A stretch of DNA of 64,000 nt, from assembly GCF_048544455.1 (NCBI RefSeq), contig NC_133538.1:22740469-22804468 (forward strand), read 5' to 3'. A model generated the notes under the pieces. The model worked only from the letters and a program-made list of their open reading frames with translations, made no database searches and was not told where the DNA came from. Shown here one piece after another: positions 12,807 to 22,855 of the stretch (positions are counted from its first letter, which is position 1; each line of letters begins with the position of its first letter). Origin of the DNA: Silene latifolia (Eukaryota; Streptophyta; Magnoliopsida; Caryophyllales; Caryophyllaceae). The position numbers were made by a program, and so were the translations under genes.

Positions 12807-13696
12807 GATGTTCCTCATTTCATGTTGATATCAACAAACTAAGATTAAACTTGAATGCTCCTTCATTTTTCCAATTTCAATCAAATTTGAAATCAAATTG
12901 GGGTTTTCGTATTTCACTCTAACCCTAGAAATTTTGATTGAATTTGGTGGAGATTTTGATGTTTAGAGGTCTTGTTGTTGATAAAGGTGTGATTTAAATT
13001 TGTTTAGAGTAAGTTTGCACTAGATTATGGTGAATTTGGTTGATGAAATTGTGTTTTTGGATGAGAGGATTGATGTTTCTAGTGAGGTAAATGTGTGTTT
13101 TTGTTTGAAGAAGATGAAAAATTAAGAATGAAGGATAGAAAAATCCCGTGTTATGGTTAAGTAACAGGTCGGGACAGGCGTCCTGTTGTGGAGACGGGCA
13201 TATTTTTGGTCAGTGCAAAAATTGCACTCTGGAGATGGGCGGCTTGAGCTCAGGATGCCCAGGTTGAAGTCTGGGACGCTCGTCTCGATCTAGGGAGGGG
13301 CAGATTCCTTCCCAGCACACAATTTTAGTTTTTCCCTTGCCCCAATCCTCACGGGCTCAGGTCTGCTCGTGGGGATTCTTTTCCTGTGCCATTTTCTTTT
13401 TCAATTCTTATGGGTTGCACTACAAAGGCTTGGTTAGCCTAGGTAATTGCTTCCCCACACTTGATCATCAAACACTACACATTCAAAACATATTAAAATC
13501 CCTCCCTCACTTGCTCTCTTGTTACACAAGTTAAACAACAAGGCATATAAAATGCATTGCAAAAATTGAATAATGTACAAGTTAAAAGAAATGCAAGTTA
13601 AGGGGTTAGAATATTTACAAATGATGGTTTAGGGAGGACTCCACCAAACTCTCCTTCTCTTGAGATGTGTCAAGGGGGTAAAGCAAGGACGTTGTT
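12807..13696 (-). other. Athila internal non-coding region with GC-rich motif cluster
   Basis: This lies upstream (minus sense) of the ORF-1 remnant. No credible coding sequence is present. It holds a run of related GC-rich words at 13,171 (GGGACAGGCGTCC), 13,190 (GGAGACGGGC), 13,231 (GGAGATGGGC), 13,252 (AGGATGCCCA), 13,273 (GGGACGCTCG) and 13,293 (GGGAGGGG) in an otherwise AT-rich stretch. Confidence 0.6.
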
Positions 13697-13701
13697 GATG
13701 T

Positions 13702-15005
13702 TTTTGGAGTGTCCCCGACAATAATGCGATCACAATTGTCGATCATGATGATCACATGTTTAAATCTCATTTTTAAGGATACGTAAGGGATTATTTGTTT
13801 TATAGTCAACTGATCAACATTAATCGGTAACGATTGGCTTGCTAGAGTTTGACGTTACTGTCGTGGGACGGTGGTGGTCAGTTGATCCCTTAAGGTCACA
13901 CCTACAGGATGATGCCCTAATCTGTAAAGTTGATTAATTGTATGACGATACATGTTAATAAATTCCTTAAAATTGAACAATTCAATTTGTGAGAGAGAAT
14001 ATTGATATCTTATTATAATGGGATTAAATAAGATTTATTTTATTTATTGAAATATTTTATTACTAAAATTGTTTATTGTTTGTGAAACGATAGAGATGAG
14101 AATCAATAGTTAATTATAATTACAAGATGTTGTGAATTATATTTAAATGACCCATTTTATTTATGTGATCAAGTATTACTAGTCAATTTGTTGTATGTAA
14201 TTTAATTAATTCATAAAATGATATTTATGTGATAAATATGCATTAAATTAATTAATAACATGTATCATACTACATGTGACATATTGTGTGACAAGTGACA
14301 AATTGACAAAAATAAAATGGTAGTCCATTTTAAGTTAATGGACCGAAATGAAGAGGGTTAGTGGATGGTGGTGTTTTATTTTAATAAGCTAAAAAAACAT
14401 CATCATAACACTACTTACCTAGCCTTACATGCCTAAGGTTTTGATAAGAACAAAAGGGAAAAGGGAAGGACCATATATTGGTCTCCCAACCTCCCAAAAA
14501 CCGTGACCCCCTTTAATATACTAGAGATTTTGTTCTCTACCTATTGAACTCATGCATGTTCATTCATACACATGCATAACTTTCCTCTCTCTCACATTAT
14601 TGTTCATCTTTCTCTAAAAACTTGAGAAATGATGATCCAAATTGTTCAATCACATTACTAATATTATTAATGTAATATATGAGTATTAGTAATCAATTTT
14701 AAGGTAAACTACTAAACAAATATCTAGCACATATTATTTAGTAGAGATAAAGGATAATCTTGGGTGAAATCAAGAGGAGTGGCTTCTATACTTGATGTCT
14801 TTGGAGGATCATCCTATTACTCATCATAGCTCAAGAACAAGTGAAGGTAGGAGACCTTACTTGTGCCCATGAACCGAAATATTCAATGTAAGGAACCGGT
14901 TTTCCTCTACACTTATTTATATGTTTTGCATGCATAAGATCCTTATGTTTTTATGACTAAAACTTTAAACTAAAATATGTGATATTTACAATATGATTTC
15001 CAACA
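13702..15005 (+). mobile_element. Solo copia LTR with GATGT target duplication
   Basis: A 1,304-bp LTR related to copia family A. It starts TTTTGGAGTGTCC (mutated TGTTGGAG), contains the shared TAACGATTGGCTTGCTAG...GATCCC block at about 13,823-13,902, and ends GATTTCCAACA. It is flanked by the 5-bp direct repeat GATGT at 13,697-13,701 and 15,006-15,010, so it is an insertion reduced to one LTR by LTR-LTR recombination. The host sequence on both sides is Athila element. Confidence 0.88.
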
Positions 15006-15185
15006 GATGTTGCTCAACGTCTTGAAGAAGTAGTCAAATGCTTGTTCATTATCATGATAGAGATCTTACATAGACTTTGGCACATTGTTGTCTTCATCAA
15101 TGTAGGAATCCGAGTCAAAGACGTGACAAGGGTCTACATAGCCTTGGTCTAGAGTCATAGCATTCCCAATGTATAGGTTAACAAG
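15006..15185 (-). other. Athila linker after the protease
   Basis: Minus-sense continuation of the Athila coding region with stops. No domain is recognised. It would normally lead into reverse transcriptase, which is missing. Confidence 0.5.
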
Positions 15186-15458
15186 TCATTCAAACTCGTC
15201 ATCCCATAAACTATAAACTTCGCTTGCTTCTTTCCTTATGTTGGGTGGATCATGAGTTGACAAGAGCAACTCCTCTTCCTTGTTAACATGGTCAATGAGG
15301 CCTCCATCTATACTTGCCATGGGTGTGCTTTGAAAACTCTCATTCTTGTTGTGAAAAATCACATGCTCTCCGAATAGAGCCATTTCAACATCATCAATAT
15401 CTTTCTTCCAATTGGGCGGTGTTTCTTTGCCCTTCTCTTTGAGATTTCCATTTTTCAC
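15186..15458 (-). pseudogene. Athila polyprotein fragment downstream of protease
   Basis: A 90-codon open stretch (KEKGKETPPNWKKDIDDVEM...EVYSLWDDEFE) directly following the stop of the protease ORF. It is hydrophilic and acidic at the C-terminus, like the variable linker between protease and RT in Athila-type polyproteins. It was probably once in frame with the protease. No catalytic motif. Confidence 0.5.
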
Positions 15459-16214
15459 TTAACTTTTGAATAGAGATTCCACCTTCTTCTTGTCACCTTC
15501 CCGAGTATAGTGATCAAACATAAAGCATGGCTCAAGCAAGTTGGGAGCTCTCACAGTTTTATCAAGATTAAAGGTGATTGTTTTATCACCAACTTCAAGT
15601 GTGAGCATCTCGTGCTTTACATCGATCACCGCTCCGGCGGTGTGTAGGAATGGTCTTCCTAGAATGATTGGAATGTTGGAATGTTCCTCCATGTCAAAAA
15701 TAACAACGTCCACAAGTATGAAAATCTTTCCAACTCTCACGTGTACATCTTCCCATACCCCTAGTGGTTTCTTTGTTGTTCGGTCCGCCATTTGTAAGGT
15801 CATGTTAGTGTATTTAAGCTCTCCCACTCTTAGTCTTTCACATACCGAATATGGCATGACACTTATACTTGCACCTAGATCGCATAGTGCCTTGTTGATT
15901 ATGGTTTCACCAATGATAAATGGAATGGAGAAGCTTCCCGGATCCTTGATTTTAGGTGGGGAATTCCCTTGAATAATTGCACTACTAATCTTTGTGAAGG
16001 CGATGGTTTCCAACTTCCTTATGGACTTCTTCTTGGTAAGGATATCTTTCATGTATTTTGCATAGGCCGTAACATGGTTGATTAGCTCCGTGAATGGTAT
16101 AGAAAACTCTAAGTTCTTCACAATCTCCACGAACTTTCCAAGTTGCTCATCAACCTTGGCCTTGGCTTGGCGAATTGGGAATGGTACTCTAATTACAATA
16201 GGCACTTTCTCCAC
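15459..16214 (-). CDS. Athila-like retroviral-type aspartic protease region
   Basis: A 251-codon open frame. Residues ~1-90 are the gag-protease linker (PFPIRQAKAKVDEQLGKF, KKKSIRKLETIAF, the family's 'P.K..DPGSF.IP' motif as SPPKIKDPGSFSIPF). Residues ~105-125 carry ALCDLGASISVMPYSVCERL: the catalytic D-[ST]-G-A motif appears as DLGAS, which is usual in plant Athila/Tat proteases. Residues ~185-205 carry IPIILGRPFLHTAGAVIDV, the ILGRPFL flap and C-terminal motif. The enzyme would process the Gag-Pol polyprotein. Upstream (minus sense) a stop and then the CACTA insertion separate it from gag; ignoring the CACTA insertion, the frame links plausibly to the gag side (MPIEEN / FEENVMKSDVIEP). It is a fragment of a dead element despite being open. 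Confidence 0.82.
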   Translation of the reverse strand: MEKVPIVIRVPFPIRQAKAKVDEQLGKFVEIVKNLEFSIPFTELINHVTAYAKYMKDILTKKKSIRKLETIAFTKISSAIIQGNSPPKIKDPGSFSIPFIIGETIINKALCDLGASISVMPYSVCERLRVGELKYTNMTLQMADRTTKKPLGVWEDVHVRVGKIFILVDVVIFDMEEHSNIPIILGRPFLHTAGAVIDVKHEMLTLEVGDKTITFNLDKTVRAPNLLEPCFMFDHYTREGDKKKVESLFKS

Positions 16215-16349
16215 TTATTTGGCCTTCTCCTCATTTCTCTTCTTTGATGAGTCATTGGTAGTTGGCTCTACCACCTTAGGATTTCTTCTCAATGGTTCAA
16301 TCACATCACTTTTCATGACATTCTCCTCAAAAATCACTACTACAATATT

Positions 16350-16690
16350 GATCAAAGAGAACGGTCAAATACCGTTCTTAAAGCCATTTTGGACCGTCCT
16401 GTGGCCAAGCGTTCTCTTTTATTTAAGAGCACGGTTAAAATAAAGTTAACCCGGTCATTTTGTAACAACAATAAGAACGGTTGTGCTCTAGAACCGTGCT
16501 CTTTGATATATCAAAGAGAACGGTTGAATATAAGATCCGGTCTCTTTGGTAAGGCAGGTCTCTTTGTTAGAGTTATAGATTTTTTGGCGCCTTTGTTCTA
16601 CCTTTTCAAAGAGAGCAATTGTTATGCTACAACCGTCAAAGTTATTAATTTCAAAGAGAACAGATTTTACAAGTAACCGTTCTCTTTGAT
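16350..16690. repeat. CACTA left subterminal repeats
   Basis: Repeated sub-terminal motif in both orientations: CAAAGAGAACGGTC, ACCGTTCTTAAAG, AGAGCACGGTT, AAGAACGGTTG, AACCGTGCTCTTTG, CAAAGAGAACGGTTG, CCGGTCTCTTTGG, AACCGTTCTCTTTG. These are the expected binding sites for the cognate transposase. Confidence 0.85.
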
Positions 16691-17428
16691 CCTGTCATTT
16701 TTTTAAAATATTTCTGCTTTTATCGTAACCCTACACACGATTGAATCGTATAGCTCATAAGAATTAAACCTGTTACAATTCAGAAACTCCAATAACTTTT
16801 ACGCAACAAAAACCTTCAAATATAATTTGAACTATTAGGATAAAACATTAGAAAAAACATACAAAGTTGTTTCATGTTGTTATAAGTACCAAAGATACGC
16901 TATCTTGTGCAAAACATAAATAAAATCCTTTAATCCTCATCACTTCGCATCTGAGTGCAAATAAATCGAACATAAAAAAACTGTAATCATCATCTTCAAT
17001 CACCATTGCTTTTAGGCTTTAATCCGAGTTTCAATTCCGCCCAAATATTCCGCACCTGTAATTGCTTATGTGGAACCGAACAAAAACACTACCTCACTAA
17101 ACTTGGTGTTCTATTCCTCCTTAATTTTTCTAGAGTATCTACAATGTGTGTTCTGTAAAAGGTAAGGGTACTATGTCGAAAAGTGAAAATTTGAGGGGTA
17201 AATATAGAAAATCCCAAGAGTTTATTTATACATTTCGGGATAAGCTGCAATATACAAGTTATTGAAAAAAATATCAAATGCAAATTAGTAATATATATGA
17301 GATTTATTTAGAACAGAATAAGCATAATTTTAAACAAAAACACTGTACTTACAACTTTAATTTCAATCCATTCACATTCCGTTCATCTTGTGTTATGTGC
17401 TTATACAAGTCTTCTCGTGCTCATGTTC

Positions 17429-20275
17429 TCTGTATTGCTTCCGTCTCGTCGTATAGCCACTCACTGACTAAGGTGCATTTCCCACATTTCCATAAATTTC
17501 CTGCCTTCTGAAGACAACAATCATCACAGTGAAAGCGCCCTACATATATGACCAAATTAAATGAAGTTATCAAATTTTACCGTGATATTAATTTACAAGA
17601 AATTATAAAAGCAACACAAGCTTCATTTACAAAAAGAAACTAAAATAACATTGTGAAACTATTATAAACTATCATGTATAGAAGATGTACACAACCAAAG
17701 GTGAAACACTCAAAGCTCTTCCGCGATCAAAGTTCGAGCTGAACGGTCTACAACTTGCCAAAATACAAGAACATTGCGATTTTTTTGCTAGGATCACCAT
17801 CCTCGAGTCTATATGAGTATATCCAAGTTAAACATGACCAAGGTCATTGGCCAAATGTGAGTATCCGACACAAAAGTGCCAATTACCAGGTCTAACCATG
17901 TTTTTTTTTTTCTGATAAAATGTAAGAAATAAATTAAAGAAAGAGGGAATATGTACTTCATGGGAATCGAACTTGGGACCATTGGTGTGAAACTTTGAAA
18001 TTAAGGTACTAAGTGAGTGACTAATTTATGGTAGAAATAATCTTTGAAATGCCACGTCATTGTTTTGTTTCATTAAACGAGCATAAAAATCCCACAATAT
18101 TTAGTGAGTTGCGATTGACACTCGACAGCTGCAAATACATGGCACATTTAATTACTTGTAAACAAATCATCATAGATTTAAATATTAAACATGTCATATG
18201 ATTTGAATAAAATACCACCGCTACAAAACTAATGTTCTTGGTCACTCATTAGTGGGTTATTGTTGAGTACCATACTATCATATAACCCAGTTAAAATTCA
18301 TATGGTGAAGTAGCTTAGTATAATACAATTCAGAATCTTGGCTTTACTCCGGTTAAAATTCAATAATATAGAGTAGAAGGAACGAACCTATTCAGTGAAA
18401 GTGCTTTGTCTGAAGGCAGTGTTTCCAGATCCAATATGTCACCTCTGGTAAAGAAATTCACATCTTCCTTGGACACAACAATGATACTAGTCACAATACT
18501 ATTAGCTTTATTAGCTCAGATGACTGCAAAGTGCGTCCGTATATACATAAATAAGATCAAATACATGGTTATTATCAAATCATCAGTTCTTATCCAAATT
18601 CCCGGGGGAAACTTATGATTTTTGATGTTCAGAAACTACTTTAAAATCAACCTGTCTTTGTATTGTCAAATTTTTCAAATTCTTCAGAAACTGCCTGATA
18701 GCTTCAATTCTGGCACCCAACATTTATATTATAGGGATGTTGTAGCAACTTGGCTATTAGAATTAGAACAACGGATTTGGGGCTGTTTTGTTGGGCATTT
18801 ATCAATGAAATAACAATGCACAAAATGATAACTAAATGTATAACTTTAGAGGTTTAGAAATCAGGTGTAAACAACTAAACACCAACAAACAAAAAAAAAT
18901 CTACTGTTAAATCAGACTATAGTGATATATTGAAGGATTAAAATAATAAGAAGCTCTTTAATCTACACTACATTAATTAAATAGAAGTTCATCATTGAGC
19001 ATTTTACTGTATAGAATTATGCATCAATTTAGTCTCAAAATGATTTGGGTCAACTTAACTCATCACCAAAATTTAACAACTTAGGTAACCACCAATATTT
19101 TAACGAATAGAATGTCGATTTTAGTATTGTCTTAAAGCAATAAACTATCGATTTTTCAGTGTGTCTAGAGTAGTTGTAGGAGCAAGTGATATATTATAGT
19201 TGTCTAACTCTAAGGGTTACACCACAATTTGGGTGGATTAACTTGAAAGGGAGTCCTATGTTGCTTCACTTACCCTTACATTCAAGGTAAGTACGTTATG
19301 TAACATACTGCTACCACCATGTACTGTCATAAGGAAGGGAATTGTATATTTCGTAGAGCTGTCAAACCGACCCGCTCAGGAGTATATACCCGAATATTAC
19401 TTGAAATCTGAATTCATCTATTCTACTTGAGTTTTCATGTCTGAATTGACACATTTCCGTAAACATCTTGCTAGTAATAAACCTGATCTATACCCGAACC
19501 TGACAGTGACCAACCCCAAATAGACCTACATGAATGCAAAGAGAGTTGATGAGAGGGCACTGACTGACTTGTTTTATACGAACCAAAATGATCCGTCTAC
19601 TAGTTCTAATAATGTAGGATTCGTGGTGAATGTAGAAAATTACTCTGTTTAACATTGCGAGTGTATATTAGAAGATATTGGAAAATCATGAATCAAGTCA
19701 ATCAACCCCAATTGCGAGTCCTTCGTCTCACATTAGGCATGTTAACCCATTACTTATTTTGTGGAAATACGAAGTATTAACTTTGTTACATTGTTCATAT
19801 CTCAACCAATTAACATTGGGCGACAGTGCGGTACAGACACAAACATATTCAACATAAGAAGACAATTATTAATCAATTAATAAACATTAGTCCAAATTTT
19901 GATTTTCATCATATAACCCATACCCCTTCTTTCCATTCAATTCGATACATTTTCCTTTTCATGTCAATTCGATTAATTCTATACCGTCACAATATTCAGT
20001 CCACCGATTAATTATCGCATTAAAGGGTTAAGAAATATGGTCTTACCTGTAGAATCAGCAGGAAGAAGGATCGGCGACGACGAAGGCGTGCATAACCCGG
20101 AGTACGAGAGACCAGGGACAACCAAGGGACGACAAAACGAGTATAGGGAAATCACACCGTGTAAGGGGGAAACCAAACCGTGCTATTGCGGAAAAGACGA
20201 CGGAGGCGGTGGCAAGCAGCGACAAAGTAGAAGAGTCGGCGAGGGTGGGTTATTAGGCTGCGTGCGTTGGTGATT
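17429..20275 (-). pseudogene. Possible captured multi-exon gene fragment inside CACTA
   Basis: Minus-strand reading shows a chain that looks like gene fragments. (1) A GC-richer leader at about 20,275-20,050 ends CTACAG followed by GTAAGACC, a good splice donor. (2) A candidate exon at about 18,711-18,650 (IEAIRQFLKNLKNLTIQRQ) is preceded by CAG and followed by GT. (3) A candidate exon at about 18,525-18,394 reads ANKANSIVTSIIVVSKED then VNFFTRGDILDLETLPSDKA. (4) A candidate exon at about 17,537-17,429 has an upstream TATATGTAG acceptor and reads FHCDDCCLQKAGNLWKCGKC, a C-x2-C...C-x2-C zinc-site pattern, ending in a stop. I do not recognise the parent gene; the zinc pattern loosely recalls replication protein A-like C-termini, but that is a guess. 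Exon limits are approximate. Confidence 0.3.
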
Positions 20276-20344
20276 GGTAGTGGTGAAAGCGATGAAAAAA
20301 ATAGAAGGGTAAACACAAAACGGCAAGTCAGGGATAGTCCTTAG

Positions 20345-20590
20345 GATTTAAACGAGAACGGGTGATAATATAAACCGTTCTCTTTGCTTTTTCAAAGAGA
20401 ATGGTTCTCGATATTAACCGTTCTATTTGAGTTTTTAGGACGGTTGGTAAAACCTAACCGTGCTCTTTGTTAATGTACAAGCACGATTCAAACAAACGAC
20501 CGTTCTCTATTGGAATTTTATATGCGCGCCCAAACTAAAAATAAAAAAGAGATCGGTTCCGCTTGCAACCGTTCTTTAAGTGGCGTTCTC
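20345..20590. repeat. CACTA right subterminal repeats
   Basis: The same motif family as the left end: GAGAACGGGTG, AACCGTTCTCTTTG, CAAAGAGAATGGTT, AACCGTTCTATTTG, AACCGTGCTCTTTG, GACCGTTCTCTATTG, GAGATCGGTTCC, AACCGTTCTTTAAG. Confidence 0.85.
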
Positions 20591-20684
20591 AAAGCCTTAA
20601 ATTGTAGTAGTGAATATTCTCTTCAATTGGCATCTTAGGTCCTTCATATCTTGCACCACTCCTCAAGTGGATGGTATTGATGGT

Positions 20685-20909
20685 CTAATGTCTTGTACAA
20701 GGATTACCTTGAGGAGGTAATTGTCTTTTTTGTCTTAGTGAACTTGAAGAAGCCAATTGGGACAATTGAGTCTCCAATATCTTGGTATGAGAAAAGATAT
20801 TGTTGATGGTAGTGTCATTGACTTGGCTATCCCTTTGCATTTTAGCAAAGAAATCTTGTTGGCTCTTTGCATTGGAGGACCGCTTTTTGAACATCAAAAG
20901 CTTGGTCAT
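20685..20909 (-). pseudogene. Athila gag C-terminal part
   Basis: The open stretch reads FSHTKILETQLSQLASSSSL then QLPPQGNP. This is the C-terminal gag motif of Athila-type elements (a LE.Q..QLA....R..G.LP....NP pattern) that follows the zinc knuckle. It is separated from the zinc-knuckle ORF by a frameshift and stops, and its downstream continuation is cut by the CACTA insertion. Confidence 0.6.
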
Positions 20910-21009
20910 GAGGTTGATTGTAAGAGGGTTGGTTTTGGTTGAAGTATGGTCTTTGAGTAGGATTTCTCATTGGAGGTGGGGTGTATGTAGGTTGAGGGTT
21001 TAGGACATT

Positions 21010-21249
21010 TTAGCTTTTGTATGAGAAGTTTGGGTGGAATTTGGTTTTTTCATTGTAATAGTTGGAGTAAGGGGTGCCATTCTTGTATGCTTGGAAAGCA
21101 TTCACTTGCTCACTTGTGCCCCCACATTCTTGTTGATCATGTCCCAAGGTTTCACAATTCTCACATACTCCATTTGGGATAGAGGAAGTCGTCACCATGG
21201 CATTGACATGTTGTTTGGGTGATTCAGAAGCTTCATTGAGATTGGCCAT
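21010..21249 (-). pseudogene. Athila gag zinc knuckle (nucleocapsid)
   Basis: A 79-codon open stretch beginning MANLNEASESPKQHV with CENCETLGHDQQEC at about residues 30-43: an intact C-x2-C-x4-H-x4-C nucleocapsid knuckle, which binds element RNA. The following residues EQVNAFQAYKNGTPYSNYYN are typical of Athila gag after the knuckle. It is out of frame with the 309-aa gag ORF, separated by about 175 bp. Confidence 0.7.
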
Positions 21250-21423
21250 GGCTTTCTCCTAATTTCAAGTTTATTGTGTCAATATGGGCACTTAGTTGGG
21301 CACCCAAATCAGCACTCAATTGTGTGACGCAGTCAACTTCATGTCTCCCTCCCCTAGTAGCTTTTCTTGGCCTACTATATTGAGAGTTATAAACCGCCTT
21401 CTACTCTGTAGCCGCGATGCCAT

Positions 21424-22353
21424 TTAAAATTTAAGTTCATCTCGAATCCTTTTCGCTTCGACTTCAGTGGTAACTTCTTCTTGGTTGAGCAGCTGAACCA
21501 GGAGCTCCCTGACGCCAAGTTTGGGCAAGGAAGTTTCCTTCTCTTTAATGAATCTTCCATTATAGACCATGTTGAGCACATTCCTAGAATCTTTATATAA
21601 CCCATTCCAAAATTGTTGAACAAGGAACCATTCACTTAGTCCATGATGAGGACAAAAGCGACATGTATCTTTGAATCTTTCCCATGCCTCATATAAAGAC
21701 TCTTCATCTCTTTGTTTTAACCCAGTAATTTGGGCTCTTAACATGTTGGTTATCTCCGAAGGATAGAACTTCTTGTAAAAGGCAAGTGCTAACTTCTTCC
21801 ATGAATCAATTGCAAGAGTTTCCTTGTCTAGGCTCTTCAACCATTGCTTTGCGGCTCCGATCAAGGAAAAAGGAAACAATACCCATCGAATTTGGTCTTG
21901 AGTTACCCCCATTTGATAAATTGCATCACAATAGTTACAGAAAGTCTCCATATACAAATGAGGATCCTTACTAGGCATCCCTCCAAATTGACTTCTCTCA
22001 ACTGATTGTATGAATGCGGATTTGGTAATGAAATTACCGGTTAATTGGGGTGGTGTTGGAATACTATTTGGTAGGTTCTCCTCGGTTGGTACGGAATGAG
22101 ATAAAAATTTATGCATTGTAGGTTGATTTTGTGGTTGGTTTGGAATTGGGTTTTCCTCTCCTTCTCTTGCAAAAGGGTTGGTAAACTCAACATTATCTGA
22201 TTGGACAACACCAATGTGCACAAGTTCTCCAATAGCCAAACTCGTCGAAGTCCCTCTAACGGTTCTTCTAATGTTGGTCAAGGATCTTTCAATCTCAGGA
22301 TCAATAGGTAAAAGACCGCCTTGTGATGTCCTAGACATGCAAAAAGAAAACAA
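21424..22353 (-). CDS. Athila-like Gag, N-terminal and capsid region
   Basis: A 309-codon open frame; a likelier start is MSRTSQGGLLPIDPEIERSL at 22,338. The capsid-type retrotransposon gag domain spans residues ~115-265: FGGMPSKDPHLYMETFCNYC, IRWVLFPFSLIGAAKQWLKS, KKFYPSEITNMLRAQITG, and the strongly conserved SLYEAWERFKDTCRFCPHHG. These are hallmark Athila/Tat Gag motifs; the protein would form the cytoplasmic virus-like particle. The frame runs through without a stop but ends early (RIRDELKF), before the zinc knuckle, because of a frameshift. It lies about 100 bp downstream of the primer binding site on the minus strand. Confidence 0.85.
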   Translation of the reverse strand: MFSFCMSRTSQGGLLPIDPEIERSLTNIRRTVRGTSTSLAIGELVHIGVVQSDNVEFTNPFAREGEENPIPNQPQNQPTMHKFLSHSVPTEENLPNSIPTPPQLTGNFITKSAFIQSVERSQFGGMPSKDPHLYMETFCNYCDAIYQMGVTQDQIRWVLFPFSLIGAAKQWLKSLDKETLAIDSWKKLALAFYKKFYPSEITNMLRAQITGLKQRDEESLYEAWERFKDTCRFCPHHGLSEWFLVQQFWNGLYKDSRNVLNMVYNGRFIKEKETSLPKLGVRELLVQLLNQEEVTTEVEAKRIRDELKF

Positions 22354-22448
22354 CTAGAAAACAATTAAAACTACCTTGAGGATTTTGACTTCCCCAAGGC
22401 TAAGAACGACACAAATAAAAACAACAAATGATAACAATTCAATTGAAC

Positions 22449-22474
22449 ACCGTCCCCGGAAACGTCGCCATTTT
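22449..22474 (-). promoter_or_regulatory. Primer binding site, tRNA-Asp type (mutated)
   Basis: In minus sense the sequence reads TGGCGACGTTTCCGGGGA, close to TGGCGCCGTTGCCGGGGA, the complement of the plant tRNA-Asp 3' end, with two mismatches. It lies next to the inferred 5' LTR end and just upstream of gag. Confidence 0.75.
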
Positions 22475-22475
22475 T

Positions 22476-22855
22476 TATTCGATCTAAACTTTGTCGTCTA
22501 AGCTTACCAATCAAAACAATGACGCAACTTACCTTCAAAAGTATCCATAATTTTTTGGAAGAAGAACTGAAGTTTTCGTAAAATATTTGTGTTTGGGGTT
22601 GATGAAAAAAGCAAGCATAAGTCGTTATATATGCAGGAAATAGCGGCGCATTTTTTCGAAAAAAGGTAGGGCCTCATTCACTCGCAGAAAGACTCGCGCT
22701 CCTTTGGGCTGCATTTATGGAGTCGCACCTGGACTTATCCTTTTCCAAATGTGTTTTCTCCTGACACACTCTATCCCCTTCCCAATAAACTCGCGCCTCT
22801 TATTTTAGTGTTTCACACCCTCACATTGTAAGATTCATTAACCTCTTATTAGACA
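22476..22855 (-). repeat. Partial Athila 5' LTR
   Basis: About 380 bp between the primer site and the copia LTR. In minus sense it contains TATATAACG near 22,635, a possible TATA box. The full LTR is normally over 1 kb, so the distal part is lost. The boundary with the copia LTR is approximate. Confidence 0.5.

Larger units (their letters stand above)
16335..20612. mobile_element. Non-autonomous CACTA (En/Spm-type) DNA transposon
   Basis: The 4,278-bp element begins CACTACTACAATATT and ends AAATTGTAGTAGTG, an inverted terminal repeat of about 12 bp of the CACTA superfamily. It is flanked by the 3-bp target duplication AAT (16,332-16,334 and 20,613-20,615). Both subterminal regions (about 16,350-16,690 and 20,350-20,585) carry many copies, in both orientations, of a sub-terminal motif close to AAAGAGAACGGT, as CACTA transposase-binding regions do. 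No CACTA transposase was recognised, so it should depend on another element. It sits inside the Athila gag-protease linker. The interior shows possible captured exons on the minus strand, reported separately. Confidence 0.9.
12136..22855 (-). mobile_element. Athila-like Ty3/gypsy element, decayed and nested
   Basis: A minus-strand element. In its own 5'-to-3' direction it has: partial 5' LTR (22,476-22,855), tRNA-Asp-type primer site (about 22,452-22,474), gag (22,353-21,424), zinc knuckle (21,249-21,010), gag C-terminus (20,909-20,685), a linker interrupted by the CACTA element, protease (16,214-15,459), a short linker ORF, then the ATHILA ORF-1-like region (12,806-12,136). RT, RNase H and integrase are absent. 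Excluding the solo LTR, only about 1.1 kb separates the protease linker from the downstream ORF, so pol was deleted. Both ends are truncated where copia LTRs abut. The lineage call rests on the gag, protease and ORF-1 sequence style and on the primer site. Confidence 0.75.

Noticed and set aside
15541..15972. Plus-strand ORF of 143 codons
   Set aside because: It is a shadow of the Athila protease frame on the minus strand, which has clear family motifs.
16335..20612. Large inverted-repeat MITE or foldback element
   Set aside because: The ends are CACTA-type with an AAT duplication and subterminal motif clusters. The inverted similarity is limited to the ends and short motifs.
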